The position numbers were made by a program, and so were the translations under genes. Under the pieces are notes generated by a model, which saw nothing but the letters and a program-made list of their open reading frames with translations, searched no databases and was not told where the DNA came from. Below, in pieces: positions 50,881 through 60,347 of a stretch of DNA of 64,000 bases (positions within the stretch are counted from its first letter, which is position 1; each line of letters starts with the position of its first letter). The stretch covers positions 1,962,501-2,026,500 of the forward strand of contig NZ_FMHZ01000002.1 in the NCBI RefSeq assembly GCF_900090315.1, in the 5' to 3' direction. Source of the stretch: Micromonospora citrea (lineage in GTDB: Bacteria > Actinomycetota > Actinomycetes > Mycobacteriales > Micromonosporaceae).

Positions 50881-51738
50881 TCATCCCCGAAGGGCCCCCC
50901 GGGGGCGGGGTTGGCAGCGCGGGCAACTGTACGACGAACGGTTCATGAACGCCTCCCGCCGCACGGGCGCGCCGCAGCGGCGGCAGGGCTGGCCCTCCCG
51001 GCCGTAGACGTTCAGCGACCGGTCGAAGTAGCCGCTCTCGCCGTTGACGTTGACGTAGAGGGCGTCGAAGCTGGTGCCCCCGGACGTGATCGCCTCCGCC
51101 AGGACGTCCCGGACGTGACCCAGCAGCCGCAGCGCGGCCGGGCCGGTCAGCGCGTCGGTGGGGCGGGCGCCGTGCAGCTTCGCCCGCCAGAGCGCCTCGT
51201 CGGCGTAGATGTTGCCCACCCCGGAGATCAGCGTCTGGTCCAGCAGGGCGCGCTTGACCTCCGTACGCCGTCGCCGCAGCGCGGCCACGAACGCCGCGTC
51301 GGAGAACTCCGGGTCCATCGGGTCGCGGGCGATGTGCGCGATCTCAACCGGCAGCTCCGCGCCGCCTGCGGAGACCGACAGCCCGCCGAACGTGCGCTGG
51401 TCGACGAAGCGCAGCTCGGGGCCGTCGTCGGCGAACCGGAACCGGACCCGCAGGTGGGTCTCGTCGGGCGCGTCGGCGGGCTGCACCAGCAGTTGACCCG
51501 ACATGCCCAGGTGGCCGATGACGGCGTCCCCGCTGTCCAGCGGCAACCACAGGTACTTCCCCCGCCGGCGCACGTCGAGCACCGTCCGGTCGGCCAGCAC
51601 GTCGGCGAAGTGCACCCCGCCGGGCGCGTGCCGGCGTACCGCGCGGGGGTGGCGTACCTCGACGGAGGCGATCCGCCGGCCCGTGACCCACCGGGTGAGC
51701 CCCTGCCGGACCGTCTCGACCTCCGGCAGCTCAGGCAC
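50881..51738 (-). CDS. mutM: Formamidopyrimidine-DNA glycosylase
   Basis: MutM removes oxidised purines such as 8-oxoguanine and cuts the strand. The 285-aa product has the catalytic N-terminal [13 protein letters not shown] (Pro2, Glu3), the Lys in [24 protein letters not shown], and a C-terminal zinc finger C-x2-C...C-x2-C (CRRCGAPV and SYSCPRCQ). The ATG at 51738 overlaps the rnc end by 8 bp. It is the last gene of the sepIVA-to-mutM cluster. Confidence 0.97.
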   Translation of the reverse strand: MPELPEVETVRQGLTRWVTGRRIASVEVRHPRAVRRHAPGGVHFADVLADRTVLDVRRRGKYLWLPLDSGDAVIGHLGMSGQLLVQPADAPDETHLRVRFRFADDGPELRFVDQRTFGGLSVSAGGAELPVEIAHIARDPMDPEFSDAAFVAALRRRRTEVKRALLDQTLISGVGNIYADEALWRAKLHGARPTDALTGPAALRLLGHVRDVLAEAITSGGTSFDALYVNVNGESGYFDRSLNVYGREGQPCRRCGAPVRREAFMNRSSYSCPRCQPRPRGALRG

Positions 51739-52579
51739 GGCCCAGGCCCGCCTCGGCGCCGGCGGTCGCCCCGTCGGCCGCGCCGCCCGCCCCGGCCCGC
51801 TCCTGCTCGGCGCGTTCCTGCTCCGTCCGCTCCTGCTCGGCGCGTTCCTGCTCGGCCCGCTCCCGCTCCGCCTGCTCGGTGAGCGTGCGCCAGGCCGCCT
51901 CGGCGGCCCGCTGCTCGGCCTCCTTCTTGCTCCGCCCGTCGGCCCCGCCGTAGCGGTTGCCGGCGACCACCACCCAGGCGGTGAAGGTCTTGAGGTGGTC
52001 CGGCCCGGTGCCCTCGATGCGGTATTCCGGCACGCCGAGCCCGAGCGCGGCGGTCAGCTCCTGGAGGCTGGTCTTCCAGTCCAGGGCCGCGCCCCGGCCG
52101 GCCGACTCGGCCATCAGCGGGTCGAACAGCCGGTGGATGACGATCGCCGCCGTGTCCAGGCCGTACTGGAGGTAGATCGCGCCGAGCAGCGCCTCCAGGG
52201 TGTCGGCGAGGATGCTCGCCTTGTCCCGCCCGCCGGTGGTCTCCTCGCCCTTGCCGAGCAGCAGGTAGGCGCCGAGCCCGTCGGGGCCCAGGCCGCGGGC
52301 CACGTCGGCGAGGGCGCGCATGTTGACCACGCTGGCGCGCAGCTTGGCGAGCTGCCCCTCGGGCAGGTCGGGGTGGTTGTGGAAGAGCGCCGTGGTGATC
52401 ACCACGCCGAGCACCGAGTCGCCGAGGAACTCCAGCCGCTCGTTGGTGGGCAGGCCGCCGTTCTCGTACGCGTACGAGCGGTGGGTCAGCGCGCGCTCCA
52501 GCAGCTCCGGATCCAGGCTGACGCCGAACGCGGCTTCCAGGTGACCGACGGACGCCCGCCGCCGCTTGTCGTTGCTCAT
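51731..52579 (-). CDS. rnc: Ribonuclease III with a repeat tail
   Basis: RNase III cuts double-stranded RNA, including rRNA precursors. The 282-aa product has the signature [15 protein letters not shown] (about 46-60), [15 protein letters not shown], and a double-stranded-RNA-binding domain (about 165-235; [20 protein letters not shown]). A tail of about 45 residues follows, with five-residue [10 protein letters not shown] repeats and then an Ala/Gly-rich end; RNase III usually stops at the RNA-binding domain. The ATG overlaps the plsX stop (ATGA). Confidence 0.96.
   Translation of the reverse strand: MSNDKRRRASVGHLEAAFGVSLDPELLERALTHRSYAYENGGLPTNERLEFLGDSVLGVVITTALFHNHPDLPEGQLAKLRASVVNMRALADVARGLGPDGLGAYLLLGKGEETTGGRDKASILADTLEALLGAIYLQYGLDTAAIVIHRLFDPLMAESAGRGAALDWKTSLQELTAALGLGVPEYRIEGTGPDHLKTFTAWVVVAGNRYGGADGRSKKEAEQRAAEAAWRTLTEQAERERAEQERAEQERTEQERAEQERAGAGGAADGATAGAEAGLGRA
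51790..51870 (-). repeat. 15-bp coding tandem repeat at the rnc 3' end
   Basis: Five-residue units [10 protein letters not shown] repeat about five times, encoded by 15-bp (and 30-bp) DNA repeats such as GCTCCTGCTCGGCGCGTTCC on the plus strand. Confidence 0.75.
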
Positions 52580-53673
52580 GATGTGGGTACCTCGGTGTCG
52601 GTGGTGCGGTCGGTGCTTTCCTCGGGGTCGCCCGCCCCGGCGCCGTCGAGCAGCGCGCGGACCTGGTCGGCGGCGCGCCGCCGCCAGAGGTGGGCGGCCA
52701 GTGCGATGCCGGAGGCGACGTCGTCGGCCCGGGCCGCGCCGTGGCAGACGACCACCGTCCCGGCCACCCCGAGCAGGGCGGCCGCCCGGGGGGCGCCACC
52801 GCCGGGCGGCGGCCCGCCGGCCATCGCGTACGCGCCCTCGATCGCCTTGAGCAGCACGTTACCGGTGAAGCCGTCGGTGACCACCACATCGGCGCGCGTG
52901 CCGAGGGAGACGTCGTACCCCTCGACGAGGCCGACGTAGCGGGCGCCGCAGGGCAACGGCGCGGCGGCGAGGACGGGATCGGCGAGGCGGCGGGCGCGGT
53001 CGCCCTTGCCGGCCTCGGTGCCGACCGAGAGCAGCCCCACGCGCGGGGTCCCGACGGCGTGCGCGACGGCGGCGTAGGCCGCGCCGAGGACGGCGTGCCG
53101 GGTGAGGGTGGCCGGGCGCGGCTCCAGCGACCCGCCGACGTCGAGCAGGACCACCGGGCCGGCGACGGCGGGCAGGGTGGCGACCAGCGCGGGACGGCGT
53201 ACGTCCGGCCAGCGGCCGAGGCCCAGCGCGACGGCGGTGACGGTGGCGCCGGTCGAGCCGGCGGAGACGAGAGCGTCGGCGATGCCGTCGCGGACGGCGT
53301 GCACTGCCGCGCGGACGGTGCTGTCGGAGCGGGCGGCCACGGGATGGTCGGCCATCCGCACGACGGACCGGACCGGACGAACGGCGACCCGGGCACGCTG
53401 CGCCGGGTCGAGGGCGTCGATCAGCGCGCCGGCGGCCTCGGCCGGGCCGACGAGCAGCAGGTGCAGATCCGGGTCGGCGCGTACGGCCCGCAGAGCGCCG
53501 TCAACCACGACGGCGGGAGCATCGTCCCCGCCGAGGAGGTCAACGGCGATCCGCGCGGTGCCCGGCTCCGTCGGATCGCCGGCCGGAGCGGGCCGGCCGA
53601 CGTCGGAGGGAGCCGGGGCACCGGGCGATTGCCAGGGCGCGCGCGCCGCCCGACCAGCGGTCGGGGGCGTCAC
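52576..53673 (-). CDS. plsX: Phosphate acyltransferase PlsX
   Basis: PlsX converts acyl-ACP to acyl-phosphate for phospholipid synthesis. The 365-aa product has an N-terminal Ala/Pro-rich extension of about 40 residues, then [26 protein letters not shown]-type region, [45 protein letters not shown] and [19 protein letters not shown], the usual PlsX landmarks. The GTG at 53673 lies 13 bp after the rpmF stop, the common rpmF-plsX pairing. The stop overlaps the rnc start. Confidence 0.95.
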   Translation of the reverse strand: MTPPTAGRAARAPWQSPGAPAPSDVGRPAPAGDPTEPGTARIAVDLLGGDDAPAVVVDGALRAVRADPDLHLLLVGPAEAAGALIDALDPAQRARVAVRPVRSVVRMADHPVAARSDSTVRAAVHAVRDGIADALVSAGSTGATVTAVALGLGRWPDVRRPALVATLPAVAGPVVLLDVGGSLEPRPATLTRHAVLGAAYAAVAHAVGTPRVGLLSVGTEAGKGDRARRLADPVLAAAPLPCGARYVGLVEGYDVSLGTRADVVVTDGFTGNVLLKAIEGAYAMAGGPPPGGGAPRAAALLGVAGTVVVCHGAARADDVASGIALAAHLWRRRAADQVRALLDGAGAGDPEESTDRTTDTEVPTS

Positions 53674-53686
53674 TCGGCTGCCGGGG

Positions 53687-53860
53687 TCAGACCTCGAGGA
53701 CCTGACGGCCGTTGTAGGTGCCGCAGACGGAGCAGGCGGCGTGCGGCAGCTTGGCGGACTTGCACTGCGGGCAGGCCACGGTCGCGACCACGGCAGCCTT
53801 CCAGTTCGCCCGGCGGGCGCGGGTGTTGCTGCGCGACATCTTGCGCTTGGGGACGGCCAC
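53687..53860 (-). CDS. rpmF: 50S ribosomal protein L32
   Basis: L32 is a small protein of the large subunit. The 57-aa product starts MAVPKRKMSRSNTRARRANW and has a zinc ribbon with Cys30, Cys33, Cys43 and Cys46 (CPQC and CSVC), so it is the zinc-binding form. The GTG at 53860 has GAGGAG upstream, which overlaps the end of the DUF177 gene 5 bp away. It is the usual rpmF between DUF177 and plsX. Confidence 0.97.
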   Translation of the reverse strand: MAVPKRKMSRSNTRARRANWKAAVVATVACPQCKSAKLPHAACSVCGTYNGRQVLEV

Positions 53861-53865
53861 GGTTC

Positions 53866-54429
53866 CTACTCCTCTTTACGGGTCAGTTGCGACAGGCCCG
53901 CCCAACGCGGGTCGATCTGCTGGTGACTGTGGTCGGCCGGCAGATCGTCCCAGTGCACCCCGCATTCGGGGCACAAGCCTGGGCAGTCCTCCCGGCAGAG
54001 CGGGTTGGTCGGCAGTGCGAGCACCACCGCGTCCCGCAGCGCCGGTTCCAGGTCGATCAGGTCTCCCTGCATCCGGCCCACCTCGTCCTCGTCGGTCGTG
54101 GAGTCCGTGGTGCTGTTCTCGTACGCGTACAGCTCCTGGATCCGCACGGCCACCGAGTCGTTGATCTCGCGCAGGCAGCGGCCGCACTCGCCCCGGACGG
54201 GACCGGTGACGGTCCCCGAGACGAGCACGCCCTCGGACACCGACTCCAACCTCAGGTCGAGGTCGAGGTCAGCGCCCTCCGGCACGCCGATCAACTCCAC
54301 GCCGAGGTCCGCCGGTGCCGGTGACACCCGCTTGACCGTACGCAACGCACCAGGCCGACGCGGCAGCTCCCTCGTGTCGAGGACCAGCGGCGACCTGGGG
54401 TTGAGTGTGGGAGGCGTGTGTTTGGGCAT
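53866..54429 (-). CDS. DUF177 (YceD-type) family protein
   Basis: YceD/DUF177 proteins are conserved next to rpmF and have been linked to 23S rRNA accumulation. The 187-aa product begins MPKHTPPTLNPRSPLVLDTR and has CGRCLREI and two Cys pairs, CREDCPGLCPECG, which probably bind zinc. The ATG at 54429 was chosen because the conserved sequence begins there; a longer frame upstream is not conserved-looking. The start lies 109 bp after sepIVA. Confidence 0.93.
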   Translation of the reverse strand: MPKHTPPTLNPRSPLVLDTRELPRRPGALRTVKRVSPAPADLGVELIGVPEGADLDLDLRLESVSEGVLVSGTVTGPVRGECGRCLREINDSVAVRIQELYAYENSTTDSTTDEDEVGRMQGDLIDLEPALRDAVVLALPTNPLCREDCPGLCPECGVHWDDLPADHSHQQIDPRWAGLSQLTRKEE

Positions 54430-54538
54430 AGTCAGACTCCGGCCGGTGAGAGGCCGACAAAAGAGGTTACCTGGGCGACCGCCGCACCGTCGAACCGGGG
54501 GCGACGCCCGCCCCACCTGTCGGCTGGTGAGGTGCCGT

Positions 54539-55036
54539 TCAGAAGGGTAGCGGGCGTTCCGCCTCGTCCCCAGCGAAGGTGCCGATCTCACGCAGCGCGT
54601 GCATCTTGTCCCGGCCACGCTCTATCGAGGCCAGCGCCCGGGTGAGGAACTGCTCGAAGTTGGCCAGCGCGGTGTCGACGTAGTCGTCGACCTCCTCGCG
54701 CAGGCGCTGCGCCTCGGCGCGGGCCTCGGCGATGATCCGGGCGCCCTCGTGCTCGGCGGAGACGGTGATCTCGTTCACCGAGACCAGGCGGGCGTGTTCC
54801 GCCTCACCCTCGCTGATGATCCGGTCGGCCTCCCGCTTGCCGGCCTCCATGATCTTGTCCCGCTCCTCGAGCAGCGCGGCGGCCCGCCGCAGGTCGGCGG
54901 GGAGTTCGGCGCGCAGCTCGTCGAGGGCCGCGATGAACTCGCCCCGGTCGACCATGCAGTTGTTGCGCGACATCGGGACGGAGCGCGCCTGCTCCACCAT
55001 GGCGATCAGTTCGTCGATGCGATCGAGCGGGTCCAC
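54539..55036 (-). CDS. sepIVA: SepIVA/DivIVA-like coiled-coil protein
   Basis: In mycobacteria the homologue (Rv2927c) is the essential DivIVA-domain protein SepIVA, needed for septation and cell-wall synthesis regulation. The 165-aa product starts MDPLDRIDELIAMVEQARS, has the conserved SRNNCMVDRGEFIAALDEL, and a long coiled coil (about 45-150; ADRIISEGEAEHARLV, EAQRLREEVDDYVDTAL). The GTG at 55036 has AGGAG-containing purines upstream. It lies upstream of DUF177-rpmF-plsX-rnc-mutM, the same position as in mycobacteria. Confidence 0.9.
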   Translation of the reverse strand: MDPLDRIDELIAMVEQARSVPMSRNNCMVDRGEFIAALDELRAELPADLRRAAALLEERDKIMEAGKREADRIISEGEAEHARLVSVNEITVSAEHEGARIIAEARAEAQRLREEVDDYVDTALANFEQFLTRALASIERGRDKMHALREIGTFAGDEAERPLPF

Positions 55037-55420
55037 CGGTACCTCACTCCTGTCGTTCGTCGGGCCGACCTACATGATGCGGGCTGCGGCCGGGTTCCCG
55101 CTCCACACATCATGTCGCGCCCCGACCACAGCGCGCCCCTCACCCCGGCCCGGCGCGTCGCGCCACCCGCCCCGTTGCCTTGCCGGGCGGCCGGTGGACG
55201 AAGGCCGGTGGCAGCGGCCCGCGGGTGAGGACGACCCACCGATGGAGGGTGACCCGCCCGGTGCGGGCGACCGCCGATGGAGGGCGGTCCGTCGACGGGG
55301 GGGGGCCGCCGACGGGGGCGACCGCCGACGGAGGGCCTCCCGGCACGTGCCGTGGCGGGCCAGCGATCAGGCGCGGGCCAGCGATCAGGCGCGGGCCAGC
55401 GATCAGGCGCGGGCCAGCGA
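55037..55420. other. 384-bp intergenic region with an 18-bp repeat array
   Basis: It lies between the sepIVA start and the coaD stop, both on the minus strand, and contains the repeat at 55361-55432 and a run of nine G near 55299-55307. The sepIVA promoter must lie at the left end (55040-55130). I see no gene. Confidence 0.55.
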
Positions 55421-55432
55421 TCAGGCGCGGGC
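55361..55432 (-). repeat. 18-bp tandem repeat, four perfect copies at the coaD 3' end
   Basis: CAGCGATCAGGCGCGGGC occurs four times without change (55361, 55379, 55397, 55415). The coaD stop codon (TGA) lies in the copy at 55415, and every unit contains the same TGA in the same phase, so the length of coaD is not altered by copy number. Confidence 0.95.
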
Positions 55433-55909
55433 CGGCGGCGAGAGGCGGGCCGTGAGCTCCGCGCGGACCCGGTCCGGCACGTGCGCGGAGATGTCGCCGC
55501 CCCACTTCGCCACGTCCTTGACCAGGCTGGAGGAGAGGAACGAGTAGAGCGGGTTGGTCGGCATGAACAGCGTCTCCACGCCGGCCAGGCCGATGTTCAT
55601 CTGCGCCATCTGCAGCTCGTAGTCGAAGTCGCTGACCGCCCGCAGGCCCTTGATCAGCACGCTCGCCTGCTGCGCCCGGCAGAAGTCCACGAGCAGGCCG
55701 CGGAAGGACTCGACCCGGACGTTGTCGTAGGAGGCGGTCACCTCGCGGAGCATGTCGATGCGCTCCTCGACGGTGAACAGGCCGCTCTTCGACTGGTTGA
55801 CCAGCACGCCCACGATCACCTCGTCGAACAGGCGGCTCGCCCGGCCGATGATGTCGAGGTGTCCGTTGGTGACCGGATCGAACGAGCCGGGACACACCGC
55901 ACGTCTCAT
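55421..55909 (-). CDS. coaD: Phosphopantetheine adenylyltransferase
   Basis: CoaD makes dephospho-CoA from phosphopantetheine and ATP, the next-to-last step of CoA synthesis. The 162-aa product has the nucleotidyltransferase motif CPGSFDPVTNGHLDIIGRA (T-x-x-H), KGLRAVSDFDYELQMAQMN, and SFLSSSLVKDVAKWGGD. The ATG at 55909 overlaps the rsmD stop by 4 bp. The C-terminal codons lie in a perfect 18-bp repeat. Confidence 0.97.
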   Translation of the reverse strand: MRRAVCPGSFDPVTNGHLDIIGRASRLFDEVIVGVLVNQSKSGLFTVEERIDMLREVTASYDNVRVESFRGLLVDFCRAQQASVLIKGLRAVSDFDYELQMAQMNIGLAGVETLFMPTNPLYSFLSSSLVKDVAKWGGDISAHVPDRVRAELTARLSPPARA

Positions 55910-56469
55910 GATCGGCGACCGTACCAAAGGGTGGTTTCGCCGTACCGGCGACTGCGCTCGCCGGTGACACCCTCCACCCATCCGACCGGCCCCGTCCGGC
56001 TGGACCGTTCCACCACGACCAGGGCGTCGGGGGCCAGCCAGCCGCCGCCCACCAGCGCGGCGAGCATCGCGGTGACCTCCGCGTCCGACACCGCGTACGG
56101 CGGATCGGCGAAGACCACGTCGTACGGGTCGCCGTCCGGGCCGGCCGCCAGCACCGTGGACACCCTGCCGGTGACCAGCCGGGCGGCCGGGGCGGCGCGC
56201 AGCGCGGCGACGTTCTCCCGGATCACCCGGGCCGCCCGCGCGTCGGACTCCACCAGCAGCACGTGCGCCGCGCCCCGGGAGAGCGCCTCCAGCCCGACCG
56301 CGCCGGAGCCCGCGTAGAGATCGGCGAAGCGGGCACCGGCCAGGTCGACCTCGGCCTGCACCGCGCTGAACAGCGCCTCGCGGACCCGGTCCGAGGTGGG
56401 CCGGGTGCCCGCCCCGGGCGGCGCGGCGATCCGCCGGCCGCCGAGCGTGCCGGCCACGATCCGCGTCAC
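55906..56469 (-). CDS. rsmD: 16S rRNA (guanine-966-N2)-methyltransferase
   Basis: RsmD methylates G966 of 16S rRNA. The 187-aa product starts MTRIVAGTLGGRRIAAPPG, has PTSDRVREALFSAV, motif I FADLYAGSGAVGLEALSRGA, and the catalytic VVFADPPYAVSD (DPPY). It lies 53 bp after recG and overlaps coaD, the usual recG-rsmD-coaD order. Confidence 0.96.
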   Translation of the reverse strand: MTRIVAGTLGGRRIAAPPGAGTRPTSDRVREALFSAVQAEVDLAGARFADLYAGSGAVGLEALSRGAAHVLLVESDARAARVIRENVAALRAAPAARLVTGRVSTVLAAGPDGDPYDVVFADPPYAVSDAEVTAMLAALVGGGWLAPDALVVVERSSRTGPVGWVEGVTGERSRRYGETTLWYGRRS

Positions 56470-56522
56470 CTTCTCCGCCTGTTCATGCGCACGACGCTAC
56501 GCGACGCGACGGCACGCCGTTC

Positions 56523-58724
56523 TCAGCCCTTCTCCAGGTATTCCGCGCGTTCCTCGTCGACCAGGGCCGACACCGAGGCGGCCAGGGCGGGATGGCGCGC
56601 CAGCTCCGGATCGTCCTCGACCAGGGTGATCGCCTCGGCGCGGGCGTCGCGGATCAGGTCGGCGTCGCGCAGCAGCGACAGCAGGCGCAGGTGCGAGCGC
56701 CGCCCCGACTGGGTGGCCCCCAGCACGTCGCCCTCGCGGCGCTGTTCCAGATCCAGCTCGGCGAGCTTGAACCCGTCCGTCGTGGAGGCGACCGCGTCGA
56801 GCCGCTCCCGCGCCGGTGTGCCCTCCATCGCCTCGGTGACCAGCAGGCAGAGCCCGGGAGCCGAGCCCCGGCCGACCCGGCCGCGGAGCTGGTGCAGCTG
56901 GGACACGCCGAACCGGTCGGCGTCGAGCACGACCATCACGGTGGCGTTCGGCACGTTGACGCCCACCTCGACCACGGTGGTGGCGACCAGCACGTCGACG
57001 TCGCCGGCCGCGAAGGAGCGCATCACCGCGTCCTTCTCGTCGGCCGGCAGCCGGCCGTGCAGCACGCCGATCCGCAGGCCGTGCAGAGGCCCCTCGGCGA
57101 GCAGCGGCGCCACCTCGGTGACCGCCATCGGCGGGCGCCGGCCGTTGTCGTCCACCGGCGGCGGCTCCTCCTCCGAGGCCGGCCCCTCGCCGATGCGCGG
57201 GCAGACCACGTACGCCTGGTGGCCGGCGGCCACCTCCTCGCGCAGCCGGCGCCAGGCCCGGTCGAGGAAGGCCGGCTTCTCGGCCGCCGGGACCACGTGC
57301 GAGGCGATCGGCGATCGGCCCTGCGGCAGCTGGGAGAGGGTCGAGGTCTCCAGGTCGCCGTAGACCGTCATCGCCACCGTGCGCGGGATCGGGGTGGCCG
57401 TCATCACCAGCACGTGCGGCGGCTGCTCGGCCTTCGCGCGCAGCGCGTCGCGCTGCTCGACGCCGAAGCGGTGCTGCTCGTCCACCACCACCAGGCCGAG
57501 GTCGGCGAAGTCGACGCCCTCGTAGAGCAGGGCGTGCGTGCCGAGCACGATGCCGGCGGCGCCGCCGGCCACCTCGGCCAGCGCCCGGCGGCGGGCCGCC
57601 GCGCCCAGCGAGCCGGTGACCAGCTCCACCCTGGTCGCGTCGTCGGCCGCGCCCAGCTCGCCGGCCCGCCCGAGCGGGCCGAGCAGGTCGAGGATGCCCC
57701 GGTGGTGCTGGGCGGCGAGCACCTCGGTCGGGGCCAGCAGCGCGGCCTGCCCGCCGGCGTCGACCACCTGGAGCATCGCGCGCAGCGCCACCACCGTCTT
57801 GCCGGAGCCCACCTCGCCCTGGAGCAGCCGGTGCATCGGGTGCTCGGTGGCCAGGTCCGCCGCGATCTCCGAACCCACGTCGCGCTGGCCGGGCGTCAGC
57901 TCGTACGGCAGCCGGGCGTCGAACGCGTCGAGCAGGCCGCCGGGCTTCGCCGGGCGAGGGCGGGCCGGCGACGCGGCGGCCCGGTGCTTGCGCTGCACCA
58001 GGGTGAGCTGCACGGCGAACGCCTCGTCCCACTTGAGCCGCCGCCGGGCCCGGTAGAGCGCCTCCTTGCTGGACGGCCGGTGGATCTCGCGCAGCGCCAC
58101 GTCGATGCCGACCAGGTTGCGGCTCGCCCGCAGGGCGGCGGGCAGCGGGTCCTCCGGCGGGGTGAAGGTGTCCAGCACCACCCGGACGCAGCGGGCGATG
58201 ACCCAGGTGGGCACCGCGGCGGCGGCCGGGTAGACCGGGATCAGCGCACCGGCGAACTCCTCGATCTCCTCGCTGGCCGCCGCCTCGCCGTCGCCGCCCT
58301 CGCCGAGCAGCACGTACTCCGGGCCGTTGAGCTGCCGCTTGCCCCGGAACTCGGTGACCTTGCCGGCGAACAGGCCCCACCGGCCGGGGCGCAGCTCCCG
58401 CTCCCGCCAGGCCTGGTTGCCGAAGAAGGTCAGCGTCAGGGTGCCGCCCGAGCCGTCGCCGACGGTGACCTCCAGCAGGTTGCCGCGGCGCTGGCGCATC
58501 GGGCGCACGGCGGTGCGCTGCACCTGTGCCAGCACGGTGACCTGCTCGCCGACGTCGAGGGAGCGGATGTCGGTGTGCTCGCCGCGCTCGTCGTAGCGAC
58601 GCGGGAAGTGGTAGACCAGGTCGCCGGCGGTGTGCAGGTCGAGGTGCCCGGCGAGGGCCTTCGCGGTCTTCTCCCCGACCAGCTTCTTCAGCGGCGTGTC
58701 GACAGTGGACGGCTCGGACGTCAT
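56523..58724 (-). CDS. recG: ATP-dependent DNA helicase RecG
   Basis: RecG reverses stalled forks and branch-migrates recombination junctions. The 733-aa product has the N-terminal wedge domain with an OB fold (about 60-150; QVTVLAQVQRTAVRPMRQ), helicase motif I GEVGSGKTVVALRAM, VVVDEQHRFGVEQR (motif II), TATPIPRT (III), VATTVVEVGVNVPNA and QLRGRVGRG (VI). An acidic low-conservation stretch lies at about 120-145 (GEGGDGEAAASEE). The ATG at 58724 overlaps the upstream gene's stop (ATGA). Confidence 0.97.
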   Translation of the reverse strand: MTSEPSTVDTPLKKLVGEKTAKALAGHLDLHTAGDLVYHFPRRYDERGEHTDIRSLDVGEQVTVLAQVQRTAVRPMRQRRGNLLEVTVGDGSGGTLTLTFFGNQAWRERELRPGRWGLFAGKVTEFRGKRQLNGPEYVLLGEGGDGEAAASEEIEEFAGALIPVYPAAAAVPTWVIARCVRVVLDTFTPPEDPLPAALRASRNLVGIDVALREIHRPSSKEALYRARRRLKWDEAFAVQLTLVQRKHRAAASPARPRPAKPGGLLDAFDARLPYELTPGQRDVGSEIAADLATEHPMHRLLQGEVGSGKTVVALRAMLQVVDAGGQAALLAPTEVLAAQHHRGILDLLGPLGRAGELGAADDATRVELVTGSLGAAARRRALAEVAGGAAGIVLGTHALLYEGVDFADLGLVVVDEQHRFGVEQRDALRAKAEQPPHVLVMTATPIPRTVAMTVYGDLETSTLSQLPQGRSPIASHVVPAAEKPAFLDRAWRRLREEVAAGHQAYVVCPRIGEGPASEEEPPPVDDNGRRPPMAVTEVAPLLAEGPLHGLRIGVLHGRLPADEKDAVMRSFAAGDVDVLVATTVVEVGVNVPNATVMVVLDADRFGVSQLHQLRGRVGRGSAPGLCLLVTEAMEGTPARERLDAVASTTDGFKLAELDLEQRREGDVLGATQSGRRSHLRLLSLLRDADLIRDARAEAITLVEDDPELARHPALAASVSALVDEERAEYLEKG

Positions 58725-60334
58725 TCGACCCCCACCAGGAGCGGATAGTACGGCTGCCCGCCCGGGTACGCGTGCACCTCGACGAACGGCCAGCGCCGCC
58801 CGACGTGCTCGCGGACCGCCTCGGCCAGCCCGTCCGGGGCGTCCGCCCCGGAGAGCAGCGTGACCAGCTCGCCGCCACCGCCGAGCATCCGGTCGACCAC
58901 GGCGACGCAGGTCTCGGTCAGGTCCGCCCCGATGAGGTGCACCTCGCCCTCGACCAGCGCCAGCACGTCGCCGGGGCGGCACGGGCCGGCGACGGTGAGC
59001 GCCTCGCGGCCGGCGTGGCAGACCTCGGCGTAGCGGCAGGCCCCGGCCGCCTCGGCCATCGCGATCACGTCGTCGGAGAAGCGGCGGGCCGGGTCGCGCA
59101 CCGCGAGGGCGGCCAGCGCCTGCACCGGTGACCGGGTGGGCACCACGCTGACCTTGACGCCCTGCCGGTGCGCCTCCTGCGCGGCGGCGCTCGCCACCGC
59201 CTGCGTGTCGGGGTCGTTGGGCAGCACCACCACGCGGGCCGCGCCCGTCGCGCGGATCGCGTCCAGCAGCTCGCCCGTCGACGGGTTGCCGGGCACCACC
59301 GTCGCGCCCTCGCCGGCGAACAGCTCGGCGATGCCCGCGCCCGAGGCCACCACCACCGCCGCCCGGCCGTCGCGCGCCGCCGGCCGGGCGGGGGCCACCT
59401 GGTCGGCGAAGCGGGTCACCGAGATGCGGTGCGGCCGGCCGGCGACCACGCCCGCCTCGATCGCCGCGCCCACGTCGTTGACGTGCACGTGCACGTTCCA
59501 GGTGCCCGGGCCGGCGGCGCCGTCGCCGACGATCACGAGGGAGTCGCCCAGGGCGGCCAGCTCCGCCCGCAGCCGGGCCACCGCCTCCGGCCCGGCGTCG
59601 AGCAGGAACTGCACCTCGTAGGCGTACTCCTCGGAACCGGTCTCGCGGACGGCCGTCGCCGGCGGGCGGACGCTGCGCGGCGCGGGCGCGGGGTGCTCCG
59701 GGCTCTCCCCGGTGACCACCTCGACCAGGGCGTCGAGCAGCAGGCAGAGGCCCTGCCCGCCGGCGTCGACCACGCCGGCGGCGGCCAGGGCCGGCAGTTG
59801 CTCGGGGGTGCGCGCCAGCGCCAGCGCCGCCTCGCCCGCCGCCGCCCGGGCCACCGCGCGCAGGTCGTCGCTGTCGGCCCGCTCGGCGGCGCGGGCCGCC
59901 GCGGCGACGACGCTGAGCAGCGTGCCCTCGACGGGCCGGGCGACCGCGGCGTAGGCGGCCGTGGTGGCGTCGCGCAGCGCGGCGGCCAGCTCCCGCCCGC
60001 GCACGGCCGGCACGGCGGCGACCGCGTCGGCGAAGCCGCGCAGGATCTGCGACAGGATGACGCCGGAGTTGCCCCGCGCGCCGAGCAGCGCGCCCCGGGC
60101 CATCAGCCGCAGCGCGTGCCCGTGCGGGGTGGGGCCGTCCTCCGGGAGCGTGCCGAGATCCATCGCCAGCGCCTGCTGCGCGGAGGTGAGGGTGAGGACG
60201 AGGTTGGTCCCGGTGTCGCCGTCGGGCACCGGGTAGACGTTCAGGTCGTCGATCTCGCCCTGGTGCCGCTTCAGCGCGGCGAGCCCGCCCACGCACCAGC
60301 GGCGCACCGCGGCGGCGTCGAGGGTGTCCTGCAC
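58721..60334 (-). CDS. DAK2 domain protein (YloV/FakA-like)
   Basis: The 537-aa product has an N-terminal DhaL/DAK2 domain (about 10-200) with NVYPVPDGDTGTNLVLTL and GARGNSGVILSQILRGFA, the metal-ATP-binding loops of FakA, and a C-terminal DegV-related region (about 300-537). FakA kinases phosphorylate fatty acids bound to DegV-type proteins. The gene next to recG is conserved in actinobacteria. The GTG at 60334 lies 7 nt below a TAGGCT box, so it is probably leaderless. Confidence 0.9.
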   Translation of the reverse strand: MQDTLDAAAVRRWCVGGLAALKRHQGEIDDLNVYPVPDGDTGTNLVLTLTSAQQALAMDLGTLPEDGPTPHGHALRLMARGALLGARGNSGVILSQILRGFADAVAAVPAVRGRELAAALRDATTAAYAAVARPVEGTLLSVVAAAARAAERADSDDLRAVARAAAGEAALALARTPEQLPALAAAGVVDAGGQGLCLLLDALVEVVTGESPEHPAPAPRSVRPPATAVRETGSEEYAYEVQFLLDAGPEAVARLRAELAALGDSLVIVGDGAAGPGTWNVHVHVNDVGAAIEAGVVAGRPHRISVTRFADQVAPARPAARDGRAAVVVASGAGIAELFAGEGATVVPGNPSTGELLDAIRATGAARVVVLPNDPDTQAVASAAAQEAHRQGVKVSVVPTRSPVQALAALAVRDPARRFSDDVIAMAEAAGACRYAEVCHAGREALTVAGPCRPGDVLALVEGEVHLIGADLTETCVAVVDRMLGGGGELVTLLSGADAPDGLAEAVREHVGRRWPFVEVHAYPGGQPYYPLLVGVE

Positions 60335-60341
60335 GGCGAGA

Positions 60342-60347
60342 AGCCTA
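60342..60347 (-). promoter_or_regulatory. TAGGCT -10 box, leaderless DAK2 start
   Basis: On the minus strand TAGGCT is followed after 7 nt by the GTG at 60334. There is no ribosome binding site. Confidence 0.55.
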
